DNA from: Adiantum capillus-veneris
Lineage: Eukaryota > Streptophyta > Polypodiopsida > Polypodiales > Pteridaceae
DNA: 64,000 bases
Reading direction: 5' to 3'
Assembly: GCA_014529385.2 (NCBI GenBank)
Contig: CM043947.1
Location: forward strand, 128,272,891 to 128,336,890
A program made the position numbers and the translations under genes. The notes beneath the pieces were generated by a model. It was not told the origin of the DNA. It saw nothing but the letters and a program-made list of their open reading frames with translations, and searched no databases. Of this stretch, positions 63,626-64,000 are shown piece by piece (position 1 is the stretch's first letter; each line of letters opens with the position of its first letter).

Positions 63626-64000
63626 ATTGACTACTATAAGTGAATGTCAAAAATAACCAAGAGCTGTAACTCTACTCTAGGTACGGTAGCAATGAAATGC
63701 ACTCAACTAATCCAAAAGAAGCAACCTGCAACGAGAAAATGCTAAAAAAAAAGAGCTCACCAGTACCTACAATGCTCATGCGAATCCACACATAAAATCT
63801 CTCGCAGTAGTGTAACCACACTATGCTCCACAAATGGCAATGATGCAAATCCCAAATGCCAAGTGTACGAGGCTTGTGTAGAGTAAACCAAGCTCCTGTA
63901 TGGCTGTAAAATATGGCTGCAAATCAGTCCCAAAACAGCCCCAAATTTTAGCTCTTAAACAACTGCATAAACAAGTCACAAACGTGTCCCAGATCAACCT
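63626..64000. other. right edge, no gene seen
   Basis: Sequence upstream of the Copia fragment has no gag similarity in any frame. A possible splice acceptor (TTCTCGTTGCAG, minus strand) lies near 63,728. Confidence 0.4.

Noticed and set aside
1-64000. CRISPR array, organelle insertion or viral integrant
   Set aside because: No regularly spaced identical repeats with unique spacers, no chloroplast or mitochondrial gene motifs and no pararetroviral movement or coat protein motifs were recognised. The tandem repeats found are satellites, LTR parts or microsatellites.

Overview
This is a nuclear window from a seed plant, most likely a flowering plant. It is almost entirely transposable elements, several nested in one another. 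The evidence for a plant is tRNA-Met and tRNA-Asp primed Copia and Gypsy retrotransposons, a CACTA (En/Spm) transposon with TNP2- and TNPA-like genes, an L1-type LINE, many long CT/GA/CA microsatellites, and GT-AG introns. I found no convincing host gene, no rRNA, no canonical tRNA gene and no CRISPR. The species cannot be named from the sequence.

Layout. 1-1,670: decayed Copia (LTR, PBS, gag piece, minus strand) cut by another LTR-like fragment. 2,042-4,784: complete non-coding 2.7-kb LTR element with 155-157 bp LTRs, a tRNA-Met PBS, a polypurine tract and a perfect 5-bp target duplication. 4,785-9,720: non-coding DNA with small tandem repeats. 9,721-18,578: young LTR element on the minus strand with apparently identical 575-bp LTRs, encoding one intact 1,726-residue Gag/protease-like protein and no reverse transcriptase or integrase (TR-GAG type). 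18,579-21,078: repeats, including a ~0.55-kb tandem duplication that carries the end of the next element.

21,079-35,989: a ~15-kb CACTA element (CACTA-1), plus strand, with near-matching termini, GCGAC-rich subterminal repeats, a decayed TNP2 gene and a decayed TNPA-like gene. A Copia element (Copia-B, 143-bp LTRs) lies inside its transposase gene. Copia-B is now in two opposite-facing halves, which a single ~3.3-kb inversion (about 23.0-26.35 kb) explains. The same inversion flipped the N-terminal domain of the CACTA transposase.

39,409-46,425: a second, divergent CACTA element (CACTA-2), minus strand, with a decayed TNP2-like gene and a multi-exon second gene. Rearranged copies of its 5' region lie at 46.6-47.0 and 55.9-57.5 kb. 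One copy was the target for an almost complete young Gypsy chromovirus (47,026-55,928; 1.59-kb LTRs, TSD CAACA) whose gag-pol carries one frameshift. 59.1-61.25 kb is a decayed LINE, and the right edge holds a Copia protease fragment.

Most coding potential here belongs to mobile elements. Only the TR-GAG protein is intact over its full length. The chromovirus is nearly intact. The rest are fossils whose order of insertion can be read: CACTA-1, then Copia-B inside it, then the inversion; CACTA-2 fragments, then the chromovirus.
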